64,000 nt of DNA from an uncultured Desulfobacteraceae bacterium (GTDB lineage Bacteria; Desulfobacterota; Desulfobacteria; Desulfobacterales; UBA5852). Of this stretch, positions 9,200-18,627 are shown piece by piece. The translations under genes and the position numbers were made by a program. Location of the stretch: positions 1-64,000 of the forward strand of contig CAJXSL010000005.1 of assembly GCA_913060875.1 (NCBI GenBank). Direction: 5' to 3'. Each line of letters opens with the position of its first letter. The stretch's first letter is position 1. A model generated the notes under the pieces. That model was not told the origin of the DNA and did not search any database. It was given only the letters and a program-made list of their open reading frames with translations.

Positions 9200-10099
9200 A
9201 TGATTTTCGACACCCCCGGAAAAATAAGCGACCGTATATGGATGGTCGGACGCAAAGAAGCCTGCGCCTACATCGTGGGTGAAAAAGATGAGTACATTCT
9301 GTTGGGCGGGGCCATGGCCTATGTCGTGCCGGACGTCCTGGTCCAGCTGGACCAATTCGGCATCGCCCCCCGAAGCATTCGCCGCATGGTCATTCTCCAC
9401 AGCCACTTCGACCACTGCGGCATGGTGCCGGCCTTGAAACGCCTCTGGCCCTGGGCCACGGTGACGGCCTCCCTAAAAAGCCGGGAGCTGCTGCAAAAGC
9501 CCAAAGTCGTGGACAGCATCGCCATGCTCAACCAGGTTATGCTGGAGAAAAACGGAATGACCGAAGACCGCCCGCCCATGGATCTGTCTTTTTCAGCGAT
9601 CGACGTGGAATCTGTGGTGGACGAAGGGGACGTGCTGACATGCAGCGATCTGTCTCTGGAAGTCCTGGACGTCCCGGGGCATTCCTCATGTTCCATTGCG
9701 ATATACATCCCCGAAGAAAAAGCCCTGTTTGCCTCGGATGCCGGCGGCGTCCCCTTCGGTGACAAGATCTTCACGGCGGCCAATGCCAATTTCGATCTCT
9801 ACCAGCAGAGCCTGGAAAAAATGGCCGCCAAGGATGTTCATATCCACCTGGCCGAGCACTACGGCGCCCGTTCGGGTGTCGAGGGAAACCGCTTCCTTAG
9901 AGACGCTATCGCGGCAGCCGCTGAAACCCGCCGGGATTTGGAAGCAACCTATGCGGCCACCGGCGATGCGGCCCAAACCACCGCAGTGCTCACGGACAAG
10001 ATCATGGCCGAAGCCCCCCCGGATTTTCTTCCCCGGGAAGTGGTCGCCATAGTGGCCGGCCAGATGGTGAATTTTATCGCGAAATCCAGCACACCTTAG
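9200..10099 (+). CDS. Metallo-beta-lactamase-fold hydrolase
   Basis: A 299-residue MBL-fold enzyme with the di-metal motif HSHFDHCG (His67, His69, Asp71, His72). A second metal ligand set probably includes the His of VPGHSSCS and the Asp of LFASDAGG. AAAGGAG lies upstream of the ATG. The lower half (residues ~190-290) is helical and resembles the C-terminal region of stand-alone MBL hydrolases rather than of ribonucleases. Family members cleave thioesters, lactones or phosphodiesters, and the sequence does not discriminate. It follows the DUF2284 gene by 37 bases and may be in the same transcript. Confidence 0.85.
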   Translation: MIFDTPGKISDRIWMVGRKEACAYIVGEKDEYILLGGAMAYVVPDVLVQLDQFGIAPRSIRRMVILHSHFDHCGMVPALKRLWPWATVTASLKSRELLQKPKVVDSIAMLNQVMLEKNGMTEDRPPMDLSFSAIDVESVVDEGDVLTCSDLSLEVLDVPGHSSCSIAIYIPEEKALFASDAGGVPFGDKIFTAANANFDLYQQSLEKMAAKDVHIHLAEHYGARSGVEGNRFLRDAIAAAAETRRDLEATYAATGDAAQTTAVLTDKIMAEAPPDFLPREVVAIVAGQMVNFIAKSSTP

Positions 10100-10177
10100 C
10101 ACTAGGGGCGGCTGGGGAACCATATGTCGCCCCGGCGAAAGCCGGGATCGGGCGGCAACCGCCGTCGATGGACAACA

Positions 10178-10342
10178 GATGCCGATCGCTGGCAGGACGC
10201 CGCCAGTGCCCATGGCAAAATATTCGGCAAGATCCGCCCGGCCTGCACCTTTGTCGAGGTCAGCCGCCTGATCGACCCGGATTGGCTGGTGGAAATCGAA
10301 GCGGAATGCGTTGTGGTAAATGAGGATGCCTCAGATCCTTAG
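10178..10342 (+). pseudogene. C-terminal remnant of a RidA (YjgF) family gene
   Basis: This segment translates to a run matching only the C-terminal third of RidA proteins: a helix ending in IFGKIRP, then ACTFVEVSRL and WLVEIEAECVVV. These correspond to the family's PAR-x-x-VEV-x-x-L and VEIEA strands, including the substrate-binding Arg region. The N-terminal two thirds are absent. The sequence immediately upstream is GC-rich low-complexity DNA that reads through in frame from 10124 but does not resemble RidA. The most likely reading is a decayed or truncated 2-imino/enamine deaminase gene. It would be non-functional as a RidA trimer subunit. Confidence 0.6.
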
Positions 10343-10428
10343 AAAAACGCGTAGTTTCTCAAAAGGCATATAGTCGAAAATTAATAAAAAGCGCAGAGAC
10401 AGTCACTGCAAGATGTAATGACCGATAC

Positions 10429-10651
10429 CCTTTGTCACGCGGCCGAGCATCGGGGGTACGGCCGAAAAAGACGCGGCGACTGTCTGAGCCCCGCAAAATG
10501 CGGGGCGAGTTTCGGCGCGTCCGGCCGTGGCCCCGACGCGCAGGCGAACCCGAAGGGCGCGTGACACGGGCGTCTGAAGCCTGTCACGCCGTTTTTAGGA
10601 AAGGCGTGATTGGTTCGTTTTCTTCCACGTGGAAGAAAATGAACAACTCAT
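10429..10651 (+). repeat. Nested-palindrome repeat family C, copy 1
   Basis: Shares with 20902-21088 a long conserved core (GCGGCGACTGTCTGAGCCCC, then a small GC hairpin, then GCGAGTTTCGGCGCGTCC). The core is bracketed by inverted arms beginning TTTGTCACG and ending CGTGACA. It finishes with a perfect 22-bp palindrome at 10618-10639 centred on CCACGTGG. Spurious ORFs run through it on the plus strand. It fills the gap between the RidA remnant and the aldehyde dehydrogenase gene. Confidence 0.8.
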
Positions 10652-10720
10652 TTAAAAAGCAAATCTCCGAATAGGAGAATAGTCATGGTCATTCACTAAA
10701 TCTATGAGTTCCCATTTGGA

Positions 10721-12151
10721 TTAGCGAATCGAAAACCCGCCCAGCTTGGTCTCCAGGTATTCCGCGATCCCTTCCCTGCCCCCCTCACGCCCTAACCCGC
10801 TTTCCTTCATCCCGCCGAAGGGCGCGGCTGCGGCCGTGGGGTTGATGTCGTTGATGCCCACAATGCCGAAGCGCAGTTTTTCGAACACACGCAGGGCCCG
10901 GGCGATGTCCCGGGTGTAGATGTAGGACGCCAGGCCGTAGTGGGTGTCGTTGGCCATTTCCAGGACTTCCTCTTCGGTATCGAAAGGGATCACAGGGGCC
11001 ACCGGGCCGAAGGTCTCTTCGCGATAAATCCGCATGTCCGGCGTAATGCCGCTGAGGAGGGTCGGGGCGAAAAAATATCCCTTGGCCAGACCGTTCTCGG
11101 TCAGCCGTTTGCCGCCACAGACCAGGGTGGCGCCTTTGCTCAGGGCGTCTTCCACCTGCCGCTGGACTTTTTCCAGAGCCGCCGGCCCCACCAGGGGACC
11201 GATGCTGACGCCATCTTCCATTCCGTTGCCGGCCTGCATGCGGCGGATGCGACTTTCGGCTTCATGTAGAAAAGCCTCCACATGCTCTCGTTGTACAAAG
11301 ATCCGGTTGGGACTGATGCAGGCCTGGCCCGTGTTCAGGAATTTCACCAGCATGGCGCCGGTAGCGGCGTGCTTGGGATTGGCATCCCCGAAAACAATAA
11401 AAGGAGCATGCCCGCCCAGTTCCAGTGACACCCGCTTCAGCTGCTCGGCCGCGCCTTTGCCCAAAAGCTTACCCACCGCCGTGGATCCGGTGAAGGTCAG
11501 TTTGCGGACGCCCGGATTGGCAACGAATTCTTCGCCGACCGGGACCGGATCGAGAGCGGTGACCAGGTTGACCACCCCGGCCGGGATCCCGGCGTCATGA
11601 AAAACCTTGAAGATCTCCATGGCGCACAGGGGCGTGGCCTCGGCCGGCTTCAGCACGATCGTACAACCGGCAGCGATGGCGGGCGCCACCTTGCGGGTAA
11701 TCATGGAGATGGGATAGTTCCAGGGGGTCACGGCCCCCACGACGCCCACGGGTTCGTGGCGCACCAGGAACCGCTGGTCCGGCCGCGGCGCCGGTATCGT
11801 CTCCCCGTAAACCCGCTTGGCCTCCTCGGCGAACCACAGCAAGAAATCAGCCCCGTACTGAACCTCGTTGCGCGCCGCCTTGAGGGGCTTGCCCTGCTCC
11901 CGGGTCATGAGGCGGGCCAGATCTTCCTTGCGGTCCATCATGATGCGGTAAGCTTCATATAGATACCCGGATCGCTGGTAGGCGGTGGTACCGGACCAGA
12001 CTTTGAAGGCATCGCCGGCCGCCTGGATGGCCAGTGCTGCATCCGCCTGCCCACCGTCAGGCGCCTGTCCGATGGTTTCCCCATTGGCCGGGTTGAAGAC
12101 GTCGAACATTTTGCCGCTTTGTGCCGATCCCCATTGACCGTTGATATACAT
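10721..12151 (-). CDS. NAD(P)-dependent aldehyde dehydrogenase
   Basis: A 476-residue ALDH-superfamily enzyme of the succinate-semialdehyde/glutarate-semialdehyde dehydrogenase type. Visible motifs are the N-terminal MYINGQWG and FNPANGE start, GAVTPWNYPISM (cofactor binding), LTFTGSTAVGK, VSLELGGHAPFIVF (general-base Glu) and NTGQACISPNRIFV (catalytic Cys), ending in KESGLGREGGREGIAEYLETK. The start is the ATG before YINGQW, which has AAAGGA six bases upstream. A 31-codon upstream extension is probably untranslated. Substrate preference between semialdehydes and betaine aldehyde cannot be decided. It stands alone, with no transaminase or decarboxylase adjacent. Confidence 0.88.
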   Translation of the reverse strand: MYINGQWGSAQSGKMFDVFNPANGETIGQAPDGGQADAALAIQAAGDAFKVWSGTTAYQRSGYLYEAYRIMMDRKEDLARLMTREQGKPLKAARNEVQYGADFLLWFAEEAKRVYGETIPAPRPDQRFLVRHEPVGVVGAVTPWNYPISMITRKVAPAIAAGCTIVLKPAEATPLCAMEIFKVFHDAGIPAGVVNLVTALDPVPVGEEFVANPGVRKLTFTGSTAVGKLLGKGAAEQLKRVSLELGGHAPFIVFGDANPKHAATGAMLVKFLNTGQACISPNRIFVQREHVEAFLHEAESRIRRMQAGNGMEDGVSIGPLVGPAALEKVQRQVEDALSKGATLVCGGKRLTENGLAKGYFFAPTLLSGITPDMRIYREETFGPVAPVIPFDTEEEVLEMANDTHYGLASYIYTRDIARALRVFEKLRFGIVGINDINPTAAAAPFGGMKESGLGREGGREGIAEYLETKLGGFSIR

Positions 12152-12519
12152 TCGCGGTCCTTTCATTTCCTGAGTCGCTTGGCTTCGTCGAACAAACCTC
12201 GCCCCTGTCACCATTAACCGGTCAGGTGCCGAACCCCCTGCCATCGAAGCCCGGCCAGCCTATCATCCAACCGGCTTTCACCGGCAGGTTCACGCTTTCC
12301 GTTCAAACGTGGATATGGCCATGATAAGCGAAACGGCAACCATCGTCTACCGGAGAACGCCTATAGCGAACATTCAGGGGAGTTTTCCGTCCTAAAAGGC
12401 AAGCATCCCCACTATAGCCGACTTGATTATTAGCGCGTGGGCATGTAACCAGAAGGGACTAAGGTGTTTTTGTCGGCAGCCTTACTACATAATGGTGACG
12501 ATTAGGACCAAAGGTGACC
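12152..12519. other. Intergenic region between divergent genes
   Basis: About 370 bases between the aldehyde dehydrogenase start and the hybrid kinase start. Promoters for both genes are expected here, but I could not pick a convincing -35/-10 pair. No ORF, RNA gene or repeat copy was recognised. Confidence 0.4.
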
Positions 12520-14865
12520 ATGTCTGAAAAACCTACCTATGCAGAGTTGGCGCATCGCGTTCAGGAACTCGAGAACGCCGTGTTTGATCACCAACAAGCT
12601 CAAACCGCCCTTCAGGAAAAAATTATCTTTTGGGAAAATGTGCTGAAAACATTATCCGTGGGCGTCGCCTATGCCAAAGACCGCAAAATCATCTGGGCAA
12701 ACCGCGCAATGGAGCAGCTCTTCGGGTTTGACAACGAGGACGAATACACGGGCATTGACACCGCCCGGCTGTATGCCAACCAGGAAGAGTACACCCGGAT
12801 CGGAGAAATGCTCTACGATTCCAAAAGGGCCACGAAAGTCATCGATTGCGATACGCGTTTTGTCAGCAAAGACGGCACCATTTTCGATGGTTTCGTCCGA
12901 ATCAATCTCGTCGACAAAGAGGACGCGCATCAGGGAATCATCGTCAGTGTCGTCGACATCACGGACCGCAAAGAAGCGGAAGCGGCCTTGAGAAAAAGCG
13001 AGGCAAGATATCGCACCATTTATGAAAACTCCGGAACCGCCACGCTGACCATACAGGCGGACACCACAATCGCCATGGTCAACCGGGAATACGAGAAATG
13101 GAGCGGGCTGTCCCGTGAACAAATTGTCGGCAAAATGAGCTGGACCGAATTTGTGGTGCCGGAAGACCTCGAAAAGATGGTGCGGTACCACAAGGAGCGC
13201 AGACACAAGGGCGGTTCGCCCCCGCGGCAATATGAATTCAGGTTTGTCGACGAGGCTGGCAATATCAAGCATGTTCTCAATACGATGAGCCTCATTCCTG
13301 GAACCACGGACAGCATCTCTTCTTTGATGGATATCAGCCAACGCAAGGCCGCGGAGGAACGCCTGCGCGAAAGCGAGGAATTCTATACGCGGCTGATCGC
13401 CGCCATGCCTGACATCGTTATCCGCATGGATTTGGAGGGGAATATCCTCTTTGTCAGTGATGCGGCTTTGAGCATCAGTGGCTATTCGCGCCGGGAACTG
13501 GAGGGGCAGAACATGCTCGATTTTATTGCCCCGGAAGATCAGGAACGGGCGATTGAGAACAACGTGCGCATGATGGAAGGCCAACTGGGCCCCCAATCCT
13601 ACCACCTGCTAATGAAGGATGGGAGCAAACGTCTTTTCGAAGTCAACGGTGACGTCCTGCGTACCGATGACGGAGCCCCCTACGGTGTCGTCCATATCAT
13701 GCGGGACATCACCGAACAAAAAAAGCTGGAAAGACTGCTGATGCAGGCCCACAAGATGGAAGCCATCGGGACCCTGGCAGGCGGCATCGCCCACGATTTC
13801 AACAATCTGCTCATGGGAATCCAAGGCCGCGCATCGCTGGTTTCCGTTGAGTTGGATCGCACCCATCCCCACAAGGAACATATTGCGGCCATCGAAGAAT
13901 ATGTGCGTAGCGCGACGGATTTGACCAAACAGCTTCTGGGAATCGCCCGGGGCGGAAAATATGAAATCAAGCCCACGGATATAAACCACCTGGTGGCCAG
14001 CAGCGCCAACATGTTCGGGCGCACCAAAAAGGAAATCCGCATCCATGAAAAACTGCCAAAAGAGCCCATCATCGTCGCGGTCGATCGCAAGCAGATCGAA
14101 CAGGTCCTTTTGAATTTGTTCATCAATGCCTGGCAGGCAATGCCCGAAGGCGGGGATCTCTACTTGGAGACCCGCGTTGCCATGCTGGACGAGGCTTACT
14201 GCGAACCCTATCAGACCAAAGCCGGACCCTATGCCAAAATTGCCGTTACCGACAGCGGTATCGGCATGGCACCCGCGATTCGCCAGCAGATTTTCGACCC
14301 CTTTTTTACAACGAAAGACAAGGCCCGCGGAACAGGCCTGGGCTTGGCTTCGGCCTACGGCATCATCAAAAACCATGGCGGGATGATTACGGTCTACAGT
14401 GAAGTCGGCCATGGGACGACATTCAATATATACCTGCCGGTGTCGGATCAGGATGCCCATCAGGAAGAAACAACAGAGGAGGGAATGATCCAGGGCAATG
14501 AGACAATTCTCCTGATCGACGACGAGGCGATTATTTTGGACGTCGGGGCCGCCATGCTGCAAAAGCTGGGCTACCTGGTCATCAGCGCCGACAGCGGTAA
14601 AAAAGCCATTGAGCTGATCCGGCAGGCGGAGGGCCCTATTGATCTGATTATCCTGGATCTCATCATGCCGGAAATGGACGGAGGTCAAACATTCGACCGG
14701 ATTCGCGAACTGGCGCCGGAGCTGCCGGTGGTCATCTCCAGCGGCTATGCCATGGAAGGCAAAGCGGCCGGCATCATGGCCAGGGGGGGAAATGGGTTTA
14801 TTCAAAAGCCGTTCACGATTCAAGAGCTCTCCAAAAAGGTCCGCGCAATTATCGACGGGAGATAG
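12520..14865 (+). CDS. Cytosolic PAS-PAS-PAS hybrid histidine kinase with receiver domain
   Basis: A 781-residue soluble sensor kinase. A short coiled-coil start (YAELAHRVQELENAVFDHQQ) is followed by three PAS/PAC units near residues 30-155, 160-280 and 290-405. The HisKA H-box is LAGGIAHDFNNLLMG with phospho-acceptor His425. The HATPase has N (LFINAWQAM), G1 (VTDSGIGM) and G2 (RGTGLGLASAYGI) boxes, and a REC domain has its phospho-acceptor at Asp713 (ILDLIMPEMDG). No transmembrane segment is seen, so it senses an intracellular cue. The ATG at 12520 has AAAGGTG just upstream; a GTG two codons earlier is also possible. No DNA-binding response regulator lies beside it. Confidence 0.92.
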   Translation: MSEKPTYAELAHRVQELENAVFDHQQAQTALQEKIIFWENVLKTLSVGVAYAKDRKIIWANRAMEQLFGFDNEDEYTGIDTARLYANQEEYTRIGEMLYDSKRATKVIDCDTRFVSKDGTIFDGFVRINLVDKEDAHQGIIVSVVDITDRKEAEAALRKSEARYRTIYENSGTATLTIQADTTIAMVNREYEKWSGLSREQIVGKMSWTEFVVPEDLEKMVRYHKERRHKGGSPPRQYEFRFVDEAGNIKHVLNTMSLIPGTTDSISSLMDISQRKAAEERLRESEEFYTRLIAAMPDIVIRMDLEGNILFVSDAALSISGYSRRELEGQNMLDFIAPEDQERAIENNVRMMEGQLGPQSYHLLMKDGSKRLFEVNGDVLRTDDGAPYGVVHIMRDITEQKKLERLLMQAHKMEAIGTLAGGIAHDFNNLLMGIQGRASLVSVELDRTHPHKEHIAAIEEYVRSATDLTKQLLGIARGGKYEIKPTDINHLVASSANMFGRTKKEIRIHEKLPKEPIIVAVDRKQIEQVLLNLFINAWQAMPEGGDLYLETRVAMLDEAYCEPYQTKAGPYAKIAVTDSGIGMAPAIRQQIFDPFFTTKDKARGTGLGLASAYGIIKNHGGMITVYSEVGHGTTFNIYLPVSDQDAHQEETTEEGMIQGNETILLIDDEAIILDVGAAMLQKLGYLVISADSGKKAIELIRQAEGPIDLIILDLIMPEMDGGQTFDRIRELAPELPVVISSGYAMEGKAAGIMARGGNGFIQKPFTIQELSKKVRAIIDGR

Positions 14866-14898
14866 CGGGTGCAATCAGAAGTGGCCTTAACAACCGTT

Positions 14899-15810
14899 TT
14901 AGATGGCATCCACCAGCGCACGCAACTTTTCGATATGGGCCGGCCGGGTGCCGCAGCAACCACCGATTACCGTTGCGCCGGCCGCAAGCCAATCTGCCGC
15001 GTGGGCCGCGTAGCTTTCCGGGTCCAATTCGATCCGCAGGGTTAGCAAGCCATCGGTTTCCTTCTCGCCTCCCAGGGTCCAGTCTTGTGGGATCGGAGAA
15101 AAAGTGTTGGCGTATCCCCCAATCCACTCCCCGCCGGTGGCCGCCAGACCGGGCATGGCCCTGGTAATGCTCTCCGGGGCACAGCAATTGGCCAGATATC
15201 CGCTGACCGGCAGTCCTTTCAGGGCGGCCACCGCCTCTGCAACGGATTCGCCGCTGCGCAAATTGCCTGAACGGTCCTCGTGCAGCGTCCAGGCCACCCA
15301 GACCGGTTTGCCGGTGCCGCAGGCCGCCCGGGCGGCGGCCAACGCTTCGGCCGCACTGGACATGGTTTCGCATAGGAAGAGGTCAATGTACGGGGCCATC
15401 AGCTGCGCCTGCTCGTCATAAAGGCGCTCGATCTCCGCGCGCGGCCCCACCAGGTCCGGCCGATAGCTCCCCCGCAGGGGGGGCAGTGAACCGGCGATGG
15501 CGACCTTTCTGTCCGCTTGGTCGCGGGCCTCGAGCGCCAGATGGCAGGCCAGCGTCATGAGTTCCTCGAAACGGTCCTCCATGCCGACTTTGGCAAGATC
15601 GGCCCGAATGACACCGTAGGTATTGGTGGTAATGACGTCGGCCCCGGCGGCAATATAATCGGTGTGGATCTGGCGCACCACGTCGGGATCGGTCAGCAGA
15701 GCCCCAGCTGACCAGATGGTTTCCGGGACCTCAATACCCCGAAACCGAAGTTCACGCCCCATGCCGCCATCCAGTAAGATTGGTCTTTTAGGAAAAAGGG
15801 TGGTTGGCAT
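14899..15810 (-). CDS. Homocysteine S-methyltransferase family protein
   Basis: A 303-residue TIM-barrel methyltransferase of the MmuM/BHMT/MetH-N type. It transfers a methyl group to homocysteine to make methionine. The N-terminal LLDGGMGRELRFRG motif, TNTYGV, and the zinc-binding cysteines in YLANCCAPE and GGCCGTRPAHI are all present. The ATG at 15810 has GGAGGTG five bases upstream, and the seven-codon upstream extension lacks one. The methyl donor (S-methylmethionine, SAM, betaine or a methylated corrinoid/folate) is not determinable. A methylenetetrahydrofolate reductase gene lies 4 kb downstream (19615), consistent with but not proving a methionine-synthesis link. Confidence 0.87.
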   Translation of the reverse strand: MPTTLFPKRPILLDGGMGRELRFRGIEVPETIWSAGALLTDPDVVRQIHTDYIAAGADVITTNTYGVIRADLAKVGMEDRFEELMTLACHLALEARDQADRKVAIAGSLPPLRGSYRPDLVGPRAEIERLYDEQAQLMAPYIDLFLCETMSSAAEALAAARAACGTGKPVWVAWTLHEDRSGNLRSGESVAEAVAALKGLPVSGYLANCCAPESITRAMPGLAATGGEWIGGYANTFSPIPQDWTLGGEKETDGLLTLRIELDPESYAAHAADWLAAGATVIGGCCGTRPAHIEKLRALVDAI

Positions 15811-16020
15811 AAAGCACCTCCAAGGTTTCATGAAATAGTCGGGATAGCGACACGCAAATAGAAAAACGGCCTTAAATGATTGATGTCAAACCATGCTGCA
15901 TTATTGTTCTTAAAAGTAACTAAGGCAAGCCGGTATGGGCCTTCGCCGGCCGGTCATTTAAGCAGGGGCAAATCCACAAAGCCCCCGGCATCAATTACAA
16001 TATTTCAGAAAGACAGGTTT

Positions 16021-16656
16021 ATGGAAGCCACCCACCACCATACAGCGAAACATCGCTTGCAGGCATGGTTGCTGGATCAGGCCGAAGCTTACATGCACCG
16101 GAAATATGGTGCCCGCAAGCGGTCGATTTTCAGACAGCTGCCGCGATCGGTGGTGGAGATCGGGACCGGCCCCGGAGCAAATTTGCGGTATTATCCGCCC
16201 GAAACGGCCCTCACGGCCATCGAACCCAATCCGGCCATGCACGCCCCCCTGAGGGCCAATGCCGCCCGTTGGCGTATCGATCTCACCATCCGGGGCATTA
16301 AGGGTGAATCCCTTGATTTACCCAGCGCCAGCGTCGAGGCCGTGGTAGGAACCCTGGTCCTGTGTTCGGTGAACAACCCCCGACAGGTGGTGGCGGAAAT
16401 CATGCGAATTCTCAAGCCTGGCGGGCGTTTTTTCTTTCTGGAGCATGTCGCGGCCGTCACCGGGACGCGCTTGAACCGGCTGCAGACACTTTTGGCCCGT
16501 CCCTGGCGCTGGGCTTTCGATGGTTGCCATTTGCATCGCAACACCCATCTCGTGCTCGGACAGGCCGGGTTTGCGGCCCTCGATATGGACTGCTTTATGT
16601 TGTCGTCCCCCGCGGTCATGATCACGCCGCATATTTTCGGAGTGGCGGTTAAATGA
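16021..16656 (+). CDS. Class I SAM-dependent methyltransferase (METTL7/UbiE-like)
   Basis: A 211-residue methyltransferase. Motif I is VVEIGTGPGANLRYY, with an acidic ribose-binding residue in LTAIEPNP. Motif II/post-I is VGTLVLCSVNNPRQVVAEI, and LKPGGRFFFLEHV follows. The C-terminal DGCHLHRNTHLVLGQAGFAAL has the cysteine/arginine pattern of METTL7-like enzymes, some members of which are thiol methyltransferases. The ATG at 16021 was chosen because the fold begins just after it; the frame is open further upstream without a better start. The substrate is unknown. It is divergent from the homocysteine methyltransferase, and no operon partner follows. Confidence 0.82.
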   Translation: MEATHHHTAKHRLQAWLLDQAEAYMHRKYGARKRSIFRQLPRSVVEIGTGPGANLRYYPPETALTAIEPNPAMHAPLRANAARWRIDLTIRGIKGESLDLPSASVEAVVGTLVLCSVNNPRQVVAEIMRILKPGGRFFFLEHVAAVTGTRLNRLQTLLARPWRWAFDGCHLHRNTHLVLGQAGFAALDMDCFMLSSPAVMITPHIFGVAVK

Positions 16657-16911
16657 AAAACAACCAACCCCGGGTTGGCGATGTCAAAAGGCTATGCAAA
16701 ACGGACAGGATATGCCAACATGATTGACAAGGCCAAAAGATGGCCTCACCGGGCATCGGCCCCACTGCATTTGATATAACTTTATGAAATTCTATCGGAT
16801 CGGCACAAATTTCGACAACGATGGAAGCGACGCGTTAGGCTGGCATGCAATCTGCCTTAGTGTAAGGTCAACAACAGCACGAAGCACACCCATCAGGCAG
16901 GACGATACGAC

Positions 16912-17196
16912 ATGAAACCCACGACACCCCATAACCCGTTCGGGAAAGACCGGCGCGAAGCCGCCCGGATGCCCTACCAAACCTCGCTCCGCTATGCCAA
17001 TCGGGACGAGACCGGTATGGGGAAGGTCCGCGACATCAGTTGTGTCGGTTTGTTTTTCGAAACGCCGAGGGCGTTTGCTGTGGGCGATCAGCTGAATATG
17101 GATTTCCGTTTCCGCCATGGCCAGATGAATGTGGCCATCACGGGAAAAATAGCACGCATTGCGCCTTCCGGTGTGGGCGTCAAACTGATCTGGTAG
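16912..17196 (+). CDS. Single-domain PilZ protein (putative c-di-GMP receptor)
   Basis: A 94-residue protein consisting of one PilZ domain. It has the RxxxR motif (DRREAARMPY) and the DxSxxG motif (DISCVGLFFE), with the usual ~30-residue spacing, so cyclic-di-GMP binding is expected. A typical barrel end (GKIARIAPSGVGVKLIW) closes it. The ATG at 16912 fits the start of the domain. No diguanylate cyclase or motility gene is adjacent, so the process it controls is unknown. It converges on the PIN-PhoH gene. Confidence 0.85.
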   Translation: MKPTTPHNPFGKDRREAARMPYQTSLRYANRDETGMGKVRDISCVGLFFETPRAFAVGDQLNMDFRFRHGQMNVAITGKIARIAPSGVGVKLIW

Positions 17197-17213
17197 GGTC
17201 GCCTGACCGCGAG

Positions 17214-17292
17214 GATGATGCATTGCATCATCACTCCCGTTCCCATGCGACCCGCCGCGCCTTTGCCACCTTTGGCCCCTGCGGGTCGCATG
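17214..17292. terminator. Two stem-loops between convergent genes (possible bidirectional terminator)
   Basis: The 100-bp gap between PilZ and PIN-PhoH holds a 9-bp palindrome with 1-base loop at 17214-17232 (GATGATGCATTGCATCATC). A second structure has perfect 10-bp arms CATGCGACCC (17244-17253) and GGGTCGCATG (17283-17292). Neither has a clear U-run, so intrinsic termination is uncertain. Confidence 0.45.
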
Positions 17293-17298
17293 CGGCCC

Positions 17299-18627
17299 TT
17301 AAAGCAGCCGCGTGGCCAAGTCCGACAACTCCGATCGCTCGCCTTTCTCCAGATTGATATGGGCGTAAAGGCGCTCACCCTTCATTTTCTCGATCAGAAA
17401 ACTCAACCCGTTGGAATTGCTGTCCAGATAGGGATGATCGATCTGGAAAATGTCACCGGTAAACACGATCTTGGTGCCCTCCCCCGCCCGGGTAATGATG
17501 GTTTTAACCTCGTGGGGGGTCAGGTTCTGGGCTTCATCCACGATGAAATAGGCCTTCACGATACTGCGGCCGCGGATGTAGGACAGGGGCGTGATGACGA
17601 TCTTTTCCTCTTCGATCAACTCCTTGATGCGCTTGCTGCGGGCGTTGTCTGCCGACAACTGGTTCTGGATGACCGAAAGATTGTCATAGAGCGGCTGCAT
17701 GTAGGGATCGAGTTTGGAGTTCACATCCCCGGGAAGATAGCCCAGGTCCTTGTTGCTGAGAGGCACCACCGGCCGGGCCACGAAAATCTGCCGGAAATAG
17801 CGTTTGGTCTCCAATGCGGCCGCCAGCGCCAGCAGGGTCTTGCCGGTGCCGGCCTTGCCGCTCATGGTCACGAGGGGGATGTCCCGGTCGAGCAGCGCAC
17901 TGAGGGCGAAAGACTGTTCGGCATTGCGGGGACGGATGCCGAAGCAACTGTGATTTTCAATCCGTTGGACGGTTTCGGAGTTGCTGTCGTAAACCCCCAA
18001 GGCCGATTTGCGCCCATTGCGCAGGATCAAAAACTCGTTAGCCAGGGGCAGGGCCTCCAGATTCAGGGTGTCGATGGGAAATTCGTAAGGGTTCTGGTAA
18101 AGCTGGTCGATGAGGCTGCCGTCCACCCCTTCCAGGATGGAACGGCCCTTGTATAGTTCCGACGGATTCTGGACGTGGTCGGAGCGGTAGTTTTCCGCTG
18201 TGAGGCCGATGGATTTGGCCTTCATGCGCAGATTGACGTCTTTGGTGACGAGAACGGCCTGGTCGAAACCCTGGTCGACCGCGATGCGGTAAGCGGCATT
18301 CAGGATGCGATGGTCGGCCTGGGCCTGGCTGAAATTGGCCTTCAGCTTATCGTGAAACGCGGATTCCAGATGAACGGAAATCTTGCCTTTGCCCTCGCCG
18401 ATGGGCACCCCGCCATTGAAAATGTGGTGGCCGGTGAGGTCATCCAGTGAGCGCAGAAACTCCCGGGCATTGCAATTGAGAATATCCTTGCCTTTCTTGA
18501 AGCGATCCAGCTCTTCGATAACGGTAATGGGGACAACAATGTCGTGTTCGTCGAATTGATAAATGCAGGTGCTGTCATGCAGGATAACGTTGGTGTCTAA
18601 AACAAAGGTCTTCTTGATTTGGGGCAT
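17299..18627 (-). CDS. PIN-PhoH fusion ATPase (YlaK-like)
   Basis: A 442-residue protein with an N-terminal PIN nuclease-like domain (FVLDTNVILHD, with downstream acidic residues at DQAVLVTKDVNLR) fused to a PhoH ATPase. The ATPase has Walker A in MSGKAGTGKTLLALA, Walker B in YFIVDEAQNLTPHEVK and sensor TGDIFQID. PhoH2-type PIN-PhoH proteins have been described as RNA helicase/RNases. The active-site Asp residues of the PIN domain are visible, so nuclease activity is plausible. The ATG at 18627 has GAGGAG seven bases upstream; a six-codon longer start at 18645 is less likely. No antitoxin-like small gene precedes it. Confidence 0.9.
   Translation of the reverse strand: MPQIKKTFVLDTNVILHDSTCIYQFDEHDIVVPITVIEELDRFKKGKDILNCNAREFLRSLDDLTGHHIFNGGVPIGEGKGKISVHLESAFHDKLKANFSQAQADHRILNAAYRIAVDQGFDQAVLVTKDVNLRMKAKSIGLTAENYRSDHVQNPSELYKGRSILEGVDGSLIDQLYQNPYEFPIDTLNLEALPLANEFLILRNGRKSALGVYDSNSETVQRIENHSCFGIRPRNAEQSFALSALLDRDIPLVTMSGKAGTGKTLLALAAALETKRYFRQIFVARPVVPLSNKDLGYLPGDVNSKLDPYMQPLYDNLSVIQNQLSADNARSKRIKELIEEEKIVITPLSYIRGRSIVKAYFIVDEAQNLTPHEVKTIITRAGEGTKIVFTGDIFQIDHPYLDSNSNGLSFLIEKMKGERLYAHINLEKGERSELSDLATRLL

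Noticed and set aside
10432-10674. Open frame through repeat family C (also 20886-21077)
   Set aside because: Both frames arise from the shared repeat and contain no ribosome-binding site; the conservation is at the DNA structure level.
13609-14874. Long minus-strand ORF opposite the first hybrid kinase
   Set aside because: Mirror of the kinase coding sequence, as for similar long antisense frames at 36729-37733, 42406-43416 and 56872-58650.
16667-16681. Small palindrome CCAACCCCGGGTTGG after the methyltransferase
   Set aside because: Seven-base arms with no U-run; too weak to call a terminator.
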